Source: CBEULR01 sp965544035
Lineage (GTDB): Bacteria > Bacillota > Desulfotomaculia > Desulfotomaculales > Desulforudaceae
Length of the DNA: 64,000 nucleotides
NCBI GenBank assembly: GCA_965544035.1
Contig: CBEULR010000006.1
Span: 87,682-151,681 of the forward strand
Direction of reading: 5' to 3'
Under the pieces are notes generated by a model that did no database searches, had not been told where the DNA came from, and worked only from the letters and a program-made list of their open reading frames with translations. The position numbers and the translations under genes are program-made. Every line of letters begins with the position of its first letter. Positions within the stretch are counted from its first letter, which is position 1. Of this stretch, positions 58,589 through 64,000 are shown in pieces.

Positions 58589-58810
58589 GTGACCGGATTC
58601 TGCCCGATCTGCAAAATCGTCGGCGAGCTGGAGGAAGACTGCGTAATTGCGGTGTGCAAGGATTGTTGGCGGACCTATTCCCTGGTCCGCAAGGAAGTAA
58701 TGGAAGCGGTTGCGTGCGGAGGCTGCCACACCTGGCAGCGCAGGGTGTTTAACGGTGAGACGCCGCACTGCGCAGACTGTGGTGAGAATAGGAATGCCAT
58801 TAAGAATTAG
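58589..58810 (+). CDS. Small zinc-ribbon-type protein with four Cys pairs
   Basis: A 73-residue protein starting at GTG 58589 (AGGAG eight bases upstream). It has four regularly spaced Cys pairs: GFCPICKIV, VCKDCWRT, CGGCHTW and CADCGENR. This suggests two tetra-Cys zinc sites (pairs 1+2 and 3+4) and hence a DNA-, RNA- or protein-binding adaptor. I do not recognise the family. A strong terminator follows at 58855-58885. Confidence 0.75.
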   Translation: MTGFCPICKIVGELEEDCVIAVCKDCWRTYSLVRKEVMEAVACGGCHTWQRRVFNGETPHCADCGENRNAIKN

Positions 58811-58854
58811 ACAACCCAGGAATTCCCCCGAATTCCCACAAGGTACTCCAAAAC

Positions 58855-58885
58855 GGTGAGAGCGATCCTCTCACCACCTTTTTTT
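58855..58885 (+). terminator. Intrinsic terminator after zinc-ribbon gene
   Basis: GGTGAGAG, CGATC, CTCTCACC then ACC and seven T. Confidence 0.9.
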
Positions 58886-58891
58886 CTTAAC

Positions 58892-58926
58892 CTCCCACTT
58901 CCCACCTCTCATCTCCCACTTCCCAA
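58892..58926. repeat. Heptad array overlapping the 3' end of the permease gene
   Basis: CTCCCAC, TTCCCAC, CTCTCAT, CTCCCAC, TTCCCAA in register. The right half encodes, on the minus strand, the last residues (GSGR and stop) of the ABC permease. Same family as 14874-14908. Confidence 0.75.
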
Positions 58927-59727
58927 GTGTTTCCAACGGCAGACCTGCCGATCGGCAAAGTCCAGAATTCCGTACAACACCACGCCCAGGACACTCATTG
59001 CGATGATTCCCGCGTACAGTTCGTCCCACTTTGAACGGGACCAGGCATCCAGGATGAAATAGCCCAGTCCCTCACGGCTCACAAAGGTTTCAGAGATGAA
59101 CAGCACCGCAATGGCCGTCCCCGTCACGATGCGCAGGGCCGTGAATACATCGGGAAGTGCCGCCGGCCAGATTACATGGCGGTACACCTGCAGTCTGCCC
59201 GCCCCCAGGGAAAGCACCGAGTCTATGGTGGCCTGATCCACCTTGCGCGAGGCATCGCGGGTGGTGACCAGAAGCTGGAAAAATACTACCAACACAATCA
59301 GCAACACCTTGGGAAAATCGCCCAACCCAAACAAGGCGATAATCACAGGCAGAAACACGATCTTCGGTATTGGGTAAACCACATAAACCAGCGGTGCCAC
59401 AAAGGCGTCGAACCTGGGCTCGCGCCCGAGATACAGGCCCAGCGGCACCGCCAAACAGAGCGAGATCGCAATGCTGATAACGACCCGGTAGGTGCTGATC
59501 TGCAGATGAAAGCCCAGATCGGACACAATACGGTCAAAGAAAGTGCCGAACGCCACAGCCGGTGTGGGCAGGGCGGCCAACTGCAGAAACACCGAAAGCA
59601 GGTGCCAAGCAGCCAGGAGAAACACAAAGGCTGCGATCTTGGCCAGCCATGGGCCGGAGACCGTCCGCACGACACGCTGATAAACCCCGGAGGCAGCTAT
59701 GAACTCTGTTCCGCACTTACGTCGCAT
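58909..59727 (-). CDS. ABC transporter permease, SsuC/TauC type
   Basis: Inner-membrane subunit of 272 residues with about six helices (KIAAFVFLLAAWHLLSVFLQ first). The BPD-transport loop is LVTTRDASRKVDQATIDSVLSLGAGRLQVYRHVIWPAALPDVFTAL, and a late FVSREGLGYFILDAWSRSKWDELYAGIIAM segment is typical of SsuC/TauC. The ATG at 59727 follows AAAGGAGG and overlaps the end of the ATPase gene by 31 bases. The C-terminal residues are encoded by a heptad array. Transported substrate unknown (sulfonate, nitrate, aromatic or vitamin precursors are all possible for this family). Confidence 0.9.
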   Translation of the reverse strand: MRRKCGTEFIAASGVYQRVVRTVSGPWLAKIAAFVFLLAAWHLLSVFLQLAALPTPAVAFGTFFDRIVSDLGFHLQISTYRVVISIAISLCLAVPLGLYLGREPRFDAFVAPLVYVVYPIPKIVFLPVIIALFGLGDFPKVLLIVLVVFFQLLVTTRDASRKVDQATIDSVLSLGAGRLQVYRHVIWPAALPDVFTALRIVTGTAIAVLFISETFVSREGLGYFILDAWSRSKWDELYAGIIAMSVLGVVLYGILDFADRQVCRWKHLGSGR

Positions 59728-60479
59728 GCGCCGTGGTCCTCCTTTACGAGCATCCCCCGCAGACGAGTGCACAAGCGGAAAAACTCCCGGCTGGATCGCC
59801 ATCCCGGGGTACCGACGCCGCGGTTTTCAACCTCGGCCGCTAAAACGGCGGGGCGCGGTGAGAGGACAATGATCTTCTGCCCTAGATACACCGCCTCCTC
59901 AATGTTGTGTGTCACAATGACGATCGTCATCCGGTTTTCGGACCAGACCTCCAGCAGGTTGTCCTGCAGACGCTCACGCGTCAGGGCATCCAGTGAAGAA
60001 AACGGCTCGTCCATCAGGAGCAAGTCGGGCTGCACCGCCAGTGCCCGGGCGATCGCCACCCGCTGCCGCTGACCGCCGCTCAGTTGCGAGGGATACAGGT
60101 CCTTCAGATCCAGCAGATTCTGATACCGCAGGACTTCGGCGCAGACAGCGGCGCGCCGTTCTTTGGGTACTCCCCGCACTTCCAGTCCGAGAGCCACATT
60201 CTGCAGGACGGTTTTCCAGGGCAGAAGCCCGTAATCCTGAAGAATCAGGGCCGTCTCCAACCGGCTCGGGCGTACCGCCGCCCCGGCAATCTCCACCCGC
60301 CCGTTATAATCCCGGTGGAGTCCGGCCAGCACATAGAGCAGTGTGGTCTTCCCACAGCCGGAAGGACCGATCACCGCACACGTGCTTCCACGCTTCATAC
60401 TAAAGGAAATGTCCCGGATGGCCGGGACAACCGCATTTGCACCGCGGTAGGTAACACCCAAATTCTCAACCTTGACCAT
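59697..60479 (-). CDS. ABC transporter ATP-binding protein, SsuB/TauB type
   Basis: ATPase of 260 residues: Walker A GPSGCGKTT near residue 39, Q-loop LILQDYGLLPWKTVLQNVAL, signature LSGGQRQRVAIARALA, Walker B LLLMDEPFSSLDALTRE, H-loop VTHNIEEAVYLG. The LLPWKTVLQNVALGLEVRG segment is typical for the nitrate/sulfonate/taurine group. It lies 3 bases downstream of the binding-protein gene and overlaps the permease gene, so the three are one operon. Confidence 0.92.
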   Translation of the reverse strand: MVKVENLGVTYRGANAVVPAIRDISFSMKRGSTCAVIGPSGCGKTTLLYVLAGLHRDYNGRVEIAGAAVRPSRLETALILQDYGLLPWKTVLQNVALGLEVRGVPKERRAAVCAEVLRYQNLLDLKDLYPSQLSGGQRQRVAIARALAVQPDLLLMDEPFSSLDALTRERLQDNLLEVWSENRMTIVIVTHNIEEAVYLGQKIIVLSPRPAVLAAEVENRGVGTPGWRSSREFFRLCTRLRGMLVKEDHGACDVSAEQSS

Positions 60480-60482
60480 CAG

Positions 60483-61466
60483 CTACTTCAACACCTGTTC
60501 GTCCACTAGATCAGCATACGTAACCCTGTTGCCGAGCAGGTCGCGAGCATACATCCATTCAAGGACAGGGTTGATCATCTCCTCGGTCGGCACCGCCGGG
60601 GGTGAAAAGATGATTTCCATCCCGTGGTCGGTGCTCTCCAGCACCTCGACCGGAACCCGTGCTTTCTCGGCGAGAATATCACCGAAGGCCTCCGGGTCAT
60701 CCATAATATCCTCCACCGCCCGCGCATATGCCCTCATTACCGCTCGGACCTCATCGGTGTTTTCACGCAGAACATCCTCGCGAAAGTATATCACAGTCTG
60801 CGATACGTTGTCAGTCTTGGTATCCTCCAGGATCAGCCGCGCCCCTCTGATCTCGGCCAGAGCAGCCAGCGGGTCGGGCAAAATCGCGGCCTCGATCGTT
60901 CCGGAGAGGAGGCTGTCCAGCCGAACCGGGATCTTGGGGATCAGGATCTTGGCGATTTCGTCCTCCGCAAAGCCGGCATCGGTCAGCAGGGTGTCAATCA
61001 GATACTCCATGATCGAGTTCGCCGAGGTGGCGATCTCCACGCCTTTCAGCTGCTCAAGCTCAGTAATGTCCGAATTGGGAGCGACCAGAATAGCGAACCG
61101 CCCTTCGGCAGCCGTAACCCCCTGACCGAGCGACACGATTGTCAGCGGCGTCCCGCCGTCGTTCAACTGGGCTACGGCGATGATATCCCCCAGTGCCCCG
61201 TCGATTGCCTTTGCCGTCAGTGCACTGTCGCGTTCCAGCGCACTCGGGAAGTCGACCAATTCCACTTCGACACCTTCGTCTGCAAAATATCCTCTTTCCT
61301 CAGCGACCCAAAACGGCAGGTTATCCGCAATCGGCAGCATTCCCAGCTTGATTGTCCGGCTCTGTTCCGATGCGTCATCTGTGGCGTCTCCACCACATCC
61401 CGTGACAACCGTCGTCATCAATCCGACGAAAAGAACAAAAACCAGCCCCAGCTTTGCAAGCTTCAC
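60483..61466 (-). CDS. ABC transporter substrate-binding lipoprotein, NMT1/SsuA-like
   Basis: Solute-binding lipoprotein of 327 residues. The signal sequence KLAKLGLVFVLFVGLMTTVV ends in the lipobox TGC. The mature part has IKLGMLPIADNLPFWVAEER, GYFADEGVEVELVDFPSALE, VEIATSANSIMEYLIDTLL, ILPDPLAALAEIRGA and a long helical C-terminus, the NMT1/THI5-like fold. The GTG at 61466 follows GGAGGTGACGAGC; a frame extension to 61568 has no role. First gene of the three-gene transporter operon. Confidence 0.9.
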   Translation of the reverse strand: MKLAKLGLVFVLFVGLMTTVVTGCGGDATDDASEQSRTIKLGMLPIADNLPFWVAEERGYFADEGVEVELVDFPSALERDSALTAKAIDGALGDIIAVAQLNDGGTPLTIVSLGQGVTAAEGRFAILVAPNSDITELEQLKGVEIATSANSIMEYLIDTLLTDAGFAEDEIAKILIPKIPVRLDSLLSGTIEAAILPDPLAALAEIRGARLILEDTKTDNVSQTVIYFREDVLRENTDEVRAVMRAYARAVEDIMDDPEAFGDILAEKARVPVEVLESTDHGMEIIFSPPAVPTEEMINPVLEWMYARDLLGNRVTYADLVDEQVLK

Positions 61467-61603
61467 GCTCGTCACCTCCAAGACTAAAAATTCGACCAAT
61501 ACAGGCATTTCCCCTTTAAGTTCTTGGACACAAAAACATGGGGTTGGGACACGGTTATGATCTGTCACTCTTCGGATAAGCTAATGGATGGAGGTGAGCG
61601 CGA

Positions 61604-61792
61604 ATGCGAAGATTTGCCGTGAAGGGGCCCGGCAATGCTTGTGAAGAAATCACTGCCGAGACCCTGGATCAGGCGATCCTCAGGACTAAAGAACGCAACC
61701 CCGACAAGCAGATCGAGGCCGACGCCGCTGAAGTCCTCTACGTCTGTGAACAGGGTGAAGACCCGACCACCTGTCAAAACAGACTGCGTTAG
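61604..61792 (+). CDS. Small hypothetical protein (62 aa)
   Basis: A 62-residue, mildly acidic protein: MRRFAVKGPGNACEEITAET, LDQAILRTKERNPDKQIEAD, then AAEVLYVCEQGEDPTTCQNR. Three Cys are spaced across the chain. GGATGGAGGTGAGC precedes the ATG. It resembles no family that I know. It converges with the MoaD/ThiS-like gene with only four bases between stops. Confidence 0.7.
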   Translation: MRRFAVKGPGNACEEITAETLDQAILRTKERNPDKQIEADAAEVLYVCEQGEDPTTCQNRLR

Positions 61793-61796
61793 AGGG

Positions 61797-62099
61797 TCAG
61801 CTGTCGGACTTGTCGCCGCCCGCCGGACGGGCGATACCAAGAAGCAACCGGTAAGGTCCGGGAGTGCCGGGGGGGATAAAGGCCACCCGGTCCCCGGGCT
61901 TTACCATTCCCTCATCCGGCTGAAAGACCGTACCGTTAATGAATACCGCTTCCACAAGATCATGTGGGATCTCAAGCCGGTCGGCCAACTCCAAGGCTGT
62001 GCAGGGGCTGTCCAGCTGATACTTCAGCGGGAAAGGCCACCCCCTGGCGTCGAATAACCTCTTGATGAAAGACAAAGCTCTGACTTCCACTTCCGACAC
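61797..62099 (-). CDS. MoaD/ThiS-like ubiquitin-fold protein without terminal GG
   Basis: A 100-residue beta-grasp protein: FIKRLFDARGWPFPLKYQLD, CTALELADRLEIPHDLVEAV, FINGTVFQPDEGMVKPGDRV, AFIPPGTPGPYR. The core matches the MoaD/ThiS family (as in Mut7-C-associated ubiquitin proteins), but the chain continues to LLLGIARPAGGDKSDS rather than ending in the thiocarboxylate-forming Gly-Gly. It would need trimming, or it does not act as a sulfur carrier. A GTG start follows GGAAGGAAG. It converges with the 62-residue gene and lies downstream of the HAD gene. Confidence 0.8.
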   Translation of the reverse strand: MSEVEVRALSFIKRLFDARGWPFPLKYQLDSPCTALELADRLEIPHDLVEAVFINGTVFQPDEGMVKPGDRVAFIPPGTPGPYRLLLGIARPAGGDKSDS

Positions 62100-62156
62100 A
62101 CTGCTTCCTTCCTTCCGCCGCGTAAAATCTGCCTGATACTCTGTCGGAAAACCGAC

Positions 62157-63131
62157 TCAAAGGTGCACGGGGGGTTCGGAAACCACGTTTCGAACGGCCT
62201 GTTCTCTGGCCTCGACAATCCGATCAGCAATCCGGGCGGCCTGCATCTTAAGCCACATATAGGTCTGGGAACCGGGCTCGTAGTTAGCCTCTCCGAATGC
62301 GTCCACCCTGCCGTCCTTCAACAACACGTCAACCTGCCGAAGCGCCTGCTCCCGGCCGGATGGATAAACTGCATACGTCCTTCCGCCCCGCTCCTTAACC
62401 AGCGAAAACACCGGCACATCGCTCGGCCCGTCGGCGACATAGATCATGTTTTGAAAAGGTACGCGTCTCTTTTCCGGAGCAATGCTGGCGTTCACGTCAA
62501 TGCGCGGCAACTTGTTGGTGCCTTTGTTGATTTCGAAAATGGCCCGGGTCTTCGTGGTATTGTCGATCGCATACCCGATCTGACTGATCACCGGTTCGCC
62601 CGTCGAATCGGCAGCATCTCCTTTCAAATAGCCCGGTGGAAGGGGGTTTTCAATGAACTCACAGCCCCAAATCCCATCCACAAATGGCCTTATGTCACTG
62701 CCGCGGATCATCGCCGCCAGACCGTTGCTCACAATGTACTGTTCAACCTGTATCCCGTACTTCTCATACTCGGGATGCTTCTCTATATAGCCTTTAAGCT
62801 CCGACATGAACCCGGGCATTCCCGGATAGAAGGTAATGCGGCCGCCCAGTTCGGTCAGCAGCCGATTATTGAGACCCGGCAGTACTCCGGCCTGGGCGTA
62901 GGTGATTAAGTGGTTCAGATAGGCGATGTCCCGGGAAATGGTAATCCCCTGTTCCCGGTAACGTTCCTCCAGTCCACGCACCTCCGCCCAGAACTCATCC
63001 TCGTCGACCTGATAATGCTCGAAAATCGGCTTCTGCATATAATCCGGGGTGAGGGTCTTGTCAAAGTCCCAGATAATCGCGATTACGTTTTGCAGAAATA
63101 GATCGGGCACCTTCTTTTCCATCCTTCCCAT
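62157..63131 (-). CDS. HAD-family hydrolase
   Basis: Haloacid-dehalogenase-like phosphohydrolase of about 324 residues. Motif I is IIWDFDKTLTPDYM (nucleophile and acid Asp), motif II lies in QYIVSNGLAAMIRGSD, and motif IV is MIYVADGPSDVPVFSLVKER. A helical cap (QVDEDEFWAEVRGLEERYRE to YIEKHPEYEKYGIQVEQ) lies between motifs I and II. The ATG at 63131 is chosen, with GCGGGG seven bases upstream; a later ATG at 63122 is possible. Substrate is unknown. Confidence 0.85.
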   Translation of the reverse strand: MGRMEKKVPDLFLQNVIAIIWDFDKTLTPDYMQKPIFEHYQVDEDEFWAEVRGLEERYREQGITISRDIAYLNHLITYAQAGVLPGLNNRLLTELGGRITFYPGMPGFMSELKGYIEKHPEYEKYGIQVEQYIVSNGLAAMIRGSDIRPFVDGIWGCEFIENPLPPGYLKGDAADSTGEPVISQIGYAIDNTTKTRAIFEINKGTNKLPRIDVNASIAPEKRRVPFQNMIYVADGPSDVPVFSLVKERGGRTYAVYPSGREQALRQVDVLLKDGRVDAFGEANYEPGSQTYMWLKMQAARIADRIVEAREQAVRNVVSEPPVHL

Positions 63132-63150
63132 CGCTAAGCCCCGCACAATG

Positions 63151-63783
63151 CTACACGGAATCAACCGTACGGCTGTACACCGCGCCGAACAGCACAGCAA
63201 TCACAATCAGTACGTAGAAATACAGAAAGGCGCCCAGCAGCCAGCCGATAATCGGCAGTTTGCCCACAAGACCTACTAATAGGAGCATCACCACAGCCAT
63301 CACGTAAGCCACGGCATAGTCGCTGAGCCGCTCCCTGATCCTGCCGAGGACGGCCCCCAGTGCAAAAGCCGACCCCACACTGCCGGTAGCAATGTAGTGC
63401 GCCAGGGCCATCGGAATCACAAAGCCGATGAACAGCAGCAGAATGAATCCGATTGCATAACCGGTGGCAAAGAACAAACCCGTGCCCATCCCGCCATTCA
63501 TTAGGGCACCCAAACCACCGCCGGCACCCATGATAATCAGCAGTGGAATACAGTAAATCAGGGACACAAGAAGGGCCACCAGTCCCTTCACAAACTTGTC
63601 GCCCCAGTCATCCCACTCCGGCATCTCGGGACAGCCGTTGATGCTTCGCCGCATGGCCTCCAACGCGTAACCGTGGCTGAGGAGGTTGATAATCGGTATT
63701 AACGTCAACGCGCCGCCAATCAAGATCTTTACCAGCCAGTTCGGGTCATCCAGCGGCATCCTTATCGCCCGTTCAAGTTCCAC
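63151..63783 (-). CDS. DUF4013 membrane protein
   Basis: A roughly 210-residue integral membrane protein of the DUF4013 family: ELERAIRMPLDDPNWLVKIL, IGGALTLIPIINLLSHGYAL, RRSINGCPEMPEWDDWGDKF, then four hydrophobic segments (VALLVSLIYCIPLLIIMGAG; FATGYAIGFILLLFIGFVIP; AVAYVMAVVMLLLVGLVG; GWLLGAFLYFYVLIVIAVLF). The GTG at 63783 gives the usual start and lies after a GGGGGCGGGAG tract; an ATG at 63807 adds eight residues. Function unknown. It is the last gene of the window and is followed outward by repeat-rich DNA. Confidence 0.85.
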   Translation of the reverse strand: MELERAIRMPLDDPNWLVKILIGGALTLIPIINLLSHGYALEAMRRSINGCPEMPEWDDWGDKFVKGLVALLVSLIYCIPLLIIMGAGGGLGALMNGGMGTGLFFATGYAIGFILLLFIGFVIPMALAHYIATGSVGSAFALGAVLGRIRERLSDYAVAYVMAVVMLLLVGLVGKLPIIGWLLGAFLYFYVLIVIAVLFGAVYSRTVDSV

Positions 63784-63819
63784 GCTCCCGCCCCCTATAG
63801 AAACCATTTTTCTTTCATT

Positions 63820-63973
63820 GTATTCACGAAGTATTCACGAATCGCACAAGTCGCTCGGATGCAGACCCGAACGCCGGCGGAGTACTGAATTATACTGAGA
63901 GTAGTCATCGGTAGTCAGTCAGTTCTACTAAATAGTAAATACTGGATACTGGATACTCACTACTCACTACTGA
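63820..63973. repeat. Repeat-rich region: tandem 11-mers, hairpin motif copy 3 and heptad array
   Basis: GTATTCACGAA occurs twice in tandem (63820-63841). It runs into the third copy of the hairpin motif (63837-63875, CGAATCGCACAAGTCGCTCG then GATGCAGACCCGAACGCC), more diverged than the other two. After about 60 bases with GTAGTC repeats comes a heptad array 63939-63973: ATACTGG, ATACTGG, ATACTCA, CTACTCA, CTACTGA. The arrangement repeats that seen at 29981-30162. Confidence 0.75.
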
Positions 63974-64000
63974 TTCGACCCCAAAAAGGGTCCAATTTAG

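Noticed and set aside
1..64000. CRISPR array, tRNA or rRNA genes, prophage, intact insertion sequence
   Set aside because: No direct repeats of CRISPR size with spacers, no tRNA-like cloverleaf with TTCGA arm, no rRNA blocks, and no integrase, transposase or phage structural genes were found by reading.

Overview
The window reads as chromosomal DNA of a spore-forming, strictly anaerobic, high-GC Bacillota of the Desulfotomaculum/Pelotomaculum/Desulforudis type (Peptococcaceae in the broad sense). The evidence is a Gram-positive gene order (dprA-topA; miaB-ricA-mutS-mutL-miaA-hfq), sporulation markers (spoVR, prkA, yhbH, two CotF-like genes, ytpB), strong GGAGG-type ribosome sites with frequent GTG/TTG starts, the Gram-positive lipid II amidation pair murT-gatD, and an HdrABC/Flx electron-bifurcation operon typical of sulfate reducers and syntrophs. 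The exact species cannot be named from the sequence alone.

Layout. 1-8.6 kb: the 3'-truncated topA and dprA, then a dispersed non-homologous end-joining set in which LigD is split into separate polymerase and ligase genes, with Ku nearby and a parvulin foldase between. 8.6-16.8 kb: spoVR, a CheW-like gene, an MFS transporter, ATP-type PEP carboxykinase, and the yhbH/prkA pair. 17-22 kb: secreted or envelope proteins (LysM/copper-amine-oxidase-like protein, subtilase, beta-propeller protein) and a 40-codon gene. 22.3-24.5 kb: murT-gatD. 24.6-31.6 kb: hdrC-hdrB-hdrA-mvhD/flxD-flxC-flxB-flxA, one transcription unit with a clear terminator. Its mvhD/flxD gene has an in-frame UGA at the place of a conserved Cys, followed by a SECIS-like hairpin, so it very probably encodes a selenoprotein. 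32-36.6 kb: dinG, a LapA-like protein and a nitrilase-family amidase. 36.7-47.3 kb: trxB, a methionine-gamma-lyase-family gene, hfq, miaA, a methyltransferase, mutL, mutS, ricA, miaB. 47.5-55.5 kb: osmotic and ion homeostasis, with an opuA glycine-betaine transporter behind a c-di-AMP (ydaO-type) riboswitch and a KtrB/TrkH K+ transporter, plus spore-coat genes and an N-terminally truncated TPP enzyme. 55.5-64 kb: a GyrI-like protein, rubrerythrin, ytpB terpene synthase, an ABC transporter of the SsuABC/TauABC type, and small proteins.

The most distinctive non-coding feature is a family of heptanucleotide tandem arrays at 5961-6052, 14874-14908, 29981-30162, 58892-58926 and 63939-63973. Two of these form inverted pairs. 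A second, roughly 40-nt hairpin motif recurs three times (7617-7657, 30017-30056, 63837-63875), twice beside heptad or similar tandem repeats. One such composite has landed inside the hdr operon between hdrB and hdrA. A separate 240-bp imperfect inverted repeat (7342-7581) looks like a miniature mobile element. No tRNA, rRNA, CRISPR array, prophage or intact transposase was seen.
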